Part shown: positions 42,715-44,014 of the stretch, one piece after another
Layout of the letters: every line of letters begins with the position of its first letter
How positions within the stretch are numbered: position 1 is the stretch's first letter
From: Ruminococcus sp.
GTDB lineage: Bacteria > Bacillota > Clostridia > Oscillospirales > Ruminococcaceae
Direction: 5' to 3'
DNA length: 44,014 nt
Assembly (NCBI GenBank): GCA_017441505.1
Contig: JAFRXL010000011.1
Coordinates: forward strand, 1-44,014
Translations under genes and position numbers: made by a program
The notes under the pieces: generated by a model
Told to the model about the DNA's origin: nothing
Seen by the model: only the letters and a program-made list of their open reading frames with translations
Databases searched by the model: none

Positions 42715-42775
42715 TTTAAGACCTCCGTTTCAATAATAATATACATTAAAAATAAATGAATGTGAATAAGAAAAA

Positions 42776-42801
42776 AGCACAGTATATCTGCATAAAGTGC
42801 T
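42776..42801 (-). promoter_or_regulatory. Attenuator-like hairpin in the LRR gene leader
   Basis: On the minus strand AGCAC (42801-42797) pairs with GTGCT (42780-42776), followed by six T. A TATAAT at 42807-42802 on the minus strand precedes it but has no good -35. The stem is only five bases, so this is weak. Confidence 0.35.
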
Positions 42802-42883
42802 ATTATATGATATATTTTGACTAATATTGCCATATAAAACGTTTATGACTTGATATTTGCAGTAAAAACAGGTCGAAAAAAAC

Positions 42884-42912
42884 TTGCTGAAAATGTCGGG
42901 ATGTGGTATAAT
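42884..42912 (+). promoter_or_regulatory. Promoter upstream of spoIIR and the structured region
   Basis: TTGCTG (42884-42889), 17-bp spacer, TATAAT (42907-42912), extended TGG. The -10 box is part of an inverted repeat. It would give spoIIR a leader of about 170 bases. Confidence 0.55.
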
Positions 42913-43026
42913 GAACGCAAGGCATTCATTATACCTGATTTTAATGCCCTTGCAGATACGCAGATCAGCGATCTGCTCCCTGCAATCGGGCGATTATACC
43001 ATAACGCTTCGCTTTTATGGTATAAT
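42906..43026. repeat. Cluster of nested inverted repeats before spoIIR
   Basis: Four pairings are visible. GTATAATGAA (42906-42915) with TTCATTATAC (42925-42934); GCCC-TTGCAG (42946-42955) with CTGCAA-GGGC (42980-42991, two-base bulge); GCAGATC (42960-42966) with GATCTGC (42970-42976), nested in the previous one; ATTATACCATAA (42993-43004) with TTATGGTATAAT (43015-43026). The 8-mer GGTATAAT occurs four times, in orientations + - - +. It may be a structured leader RNA, a small RNA, or a miniature mobile element. The remainder of the gap 42715-43089 is AT-rich. Confidence 0.75.
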
Positions 43027-43089
43027 TTAAATATAAAAAGATGAATAATTTTCCGTTTTCTTCCAATCATATGACATGAGGTGAAGAAA

Positions 43090-43707
43090 ATGAAAAAATA
43101 CTCCGCATTAATTTTTACATTCGGACTTGTACTTACAATACTTATTTCAAATGTCTGCGTTTCCATAAGGGACGGCAGAAAACTTGATGAGCTCAGGGGG
43201 AGCGTTCTCAGGCTCCATATTTTAGCTGACTCCGACAGCGAAATGGATCAGTGGCTGAAAATGAAAGTCCGTGATGAGCTTCTTAGAAAAAGTGACTATA
43301 TATTTTGCAATGCTGATTCGCTTGAAGATGCTGAAAAAAATGCAAGTGCAAAACTTGATCTGATAAAACAAATATCAGAATCAGTCCTCAGACGTTACGG
43401 CTGCAAGGACAAGGTTAAGGCTGAGATAACAAATGTTGATTTCGATGAGAGAGTCTATGGCGACATCACTATGCCGGCGGGTAACTATAAAGCGTTAAGA
43501 GTGAGCATAGGTTCGGCTCAGGGACATAACTGGTGGTGCGTGATGTACCCTCCGCTGTGTATACCTGCGGTGTGCGGAATTGAGGATGATAAAGAGGCAG
43601 AAGAGGAGTTCTTTGACGAAGAGGAGCTCGATATAATGTATCATCCGAAAAAATATCAGGTCAGATTTGCTGTTTGGGACAAAATTAAAAGCTGGTTCGA
43701 CTTTTAA
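43090..43707 (+). CDS. spoIIR: Stage II sporulation protein R
   Basis: In sporulating Firmicutes SpoIIR is made in the forespore, exported, and triggers SpoIIGA to activate sigma-E in the mother cell. The N-terminal membrane/signal segment is ALIFTFGLVLTILISNVCVS. The conserved domain has VLRLHILADSDSEMDQWLKMKVRDELL and ends IGSAQGHNWWCVMYPPLC, the hallmark. At 205 residues it is of usual size. ATG 43090 follows GAGGTG at 43078-43083, so it is preferred to the GTG at 43081. The acidic stretch EEEFFDEEELD near 181 is unusual. Confidence 0.9.
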   Translation: MKKYSALIFTFGLVLTILISNVCVSIRDGRKLDELRGSVLRLHILADSDSEMDQWLKMKVRDELLRKSDYIFCNADSLEDAEKNASAKLDLIKQISESVLRRYGCKDKVKAEITNVDFDERVYGDITMPAGNYKALRVSIGSAQGHNWWCVMYPPLCIPAVCGIEDDKEAEEEFFDEEELDIMYHPKKYQVRFAVWDKIKSWFDF

Positions 43708-43732
43708 AATGTAAAAAATGCCAAAAATATAT

Positions 43733-43756
43733 CTTCCGCTTGACAAATAGCGGAAG
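43733..43756. repeat. 8-bp inverted repeat over the infC -35 box
   Basis: CTTCCGCT (43733-43740) is the exact reverse complement of AGCGGAAG (43749-43756). The -35 box TTGACA starts at the last base of the left arm and fills the loop. It could terminate spoIIR weakly or be an operator site. Confidence 0.6.
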
Positions 43757-43768
43757 GAGTTGTATAAT
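43740..43768 (+). promoter_or_regulatory. Consensus promoter of infC
   Basis: Perfect TTGACA (43740-43745), 17-bp spacer, perfect TATAAT (43763-43768). It gives an infC leader of about 160 bases. Confidence 0.9.
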
Positions 43769-43775
43769 AATTAAG

Positions 43776-43905
43776 AAAACAAAGCAGAACTATGCGTTCT
43801 CACCGTCAGGCTGAGCTTAAACGGTCAATATGTGAATGAAACTTGTTTATAGTTTTACGAGTGTATTGTGTGAGTGCGGATAATTTCTGCACTCATTTTT
43901 GTTTT
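43776..43905 (+). promoter_or_regulatory. infC leader with attenuator terminator (ribosomal-protein leader type)
   Basis: The leader has small hairpins AGAAC/GTTCT (43786-43800) and ACCGT/ACGGT (43802-43825), then a ten-base-pair hairpin TGAGTGCGGA (43871-43880) with TTCTGCACTCA (43885-43895), followed by TTTTTGTTTTATT. A strong terminator inside the leader of infC is the pattern of L20- or IF3-type autoregulation in Firmicutes, where L20 binds the leader. The binding RNA motif itself was not identified here. Confidence 0.75.
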
Positions 43906-43933
43906 ATTATTTTATAGTTGGAGGTGCTTGACT

Positions 43934-44014
43934 ATTAGCAAACAGGAACTGCAGATCAACGAAGAGATAAGAGATAAGGAAATTCTCGTAATCGACGCTG
44001 ACGGAACAAAGCTC
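43934..44014 (+). CDS. infC: Translation initiation factor IF-3 (5' part), ATT start
   Basis: The window ends inside this gene. From the ATT at 43934 the protein reads MSKQELQINEEIRDKEILVI, matching the start of IF-3 of Bacillus-like organisms. GGAGGTG at 43920-43926 is seven bases ahead of ATT, the proper distance. An in-frame TTG at 43928 is only one base from the ribosome binding site and so is unlikely. The use of ATT is known for infC in E. coli and Bacillus and lets IF-3 regulate its own translation. Confidence 0.9.
   Translation, partial: MSKQELQINEEIRDKEILVIDADGTKL

Noticed and set aside
1-44014. CRISPR array, insertion sequence or prophage
   Set aside because: No regularly spaced repeats, transposase, integrase or phage structural gene was seen.

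Overview
The window looks like chromosome of a low-GC, Gram-positive anaerobe of the Ruminococcus group, close to Ruminococcus flavefaciens. The grounds are two cellulosomal enzymes (GH26 mannanase and GH9 cellulase, each with a C-terminal dockerin of the GDANCSG type), a third protein with a different dockerin, Gram-positive lipoproteins, strong AGGAGG ribosome binding sites, and promoters that are almost all TTGNNN-17 bp-TGNTATAAT. The species call is an inference from protein style.

Layout. 1-860: the end of an unknown gene and a small secreted SH3-like protein whose promoter carries striking inverted repeats. 872-4641 (minus): asnB, an HD-domain phosphohydrolase and pyrB in one operon; PyrB carries a PyrI-like zinc ribbon at its C-terminus. 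4712-13774: a nine-gene anaerobic corrin-ring operon, cbiD-F-G-H-J-ET-A-P-C, mostly with overlapping start and stop codons; cbiD seems to start at a non-standard ACG. 13813-19545: a second operon behind a cobalamin riboswitch, encoding an exported CbiK-like chelatase lipoprotein, a lipoprotein with two NEAT-like domains, and a binding protein, permease and ATPase of a FecBCD/BtuFCD-type importer. The riboswitch sits before this surface system and not before the synthesis operon. It is the most interesting system in the window: a possible metal or tetrapyrrole capture machine controlled by B12.

19596-23340: ftsH, then mtnN with a dockerin protein. 23353-24784 (minus): a lipoprotein foldase-like protein with a Thr-rich insert. 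24855-30388: a six-gene operon, thyX, DUF2156, DJ-1/PfpI, 5-formyl-THF cyclo-ligase, mltG and a U32 peptidase. 30438-30924 (minus): a Val-Asp-Gly-Cys tRNA cluster with two consensus promoters in tandem. 30982-33021: an SpoU-type rRNA methyltransferase and a surface SGNH hydrolase. 33026-35089 (minus): an SdpI-family protein and a MATE exporter. 35227-37058: an ACT-domain protein and homoserine dehydrogenase. 37101-41809 (minus): GH26 and GH9 cellulosome genes. 41841-42714 (minus): a BspA-like LRR protein with no signal peptide. 42884-44014: a region of nested inverted repeats, the sporulation gene spoIIR, and the leader and first codons of infC, which appears to use an ATT start.

No CRISPR array, insertion sequence, prophage or rRNA gene was seen. 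Promoters and hairpins were found by eye; family names come from recognised motifs, not from database searches.
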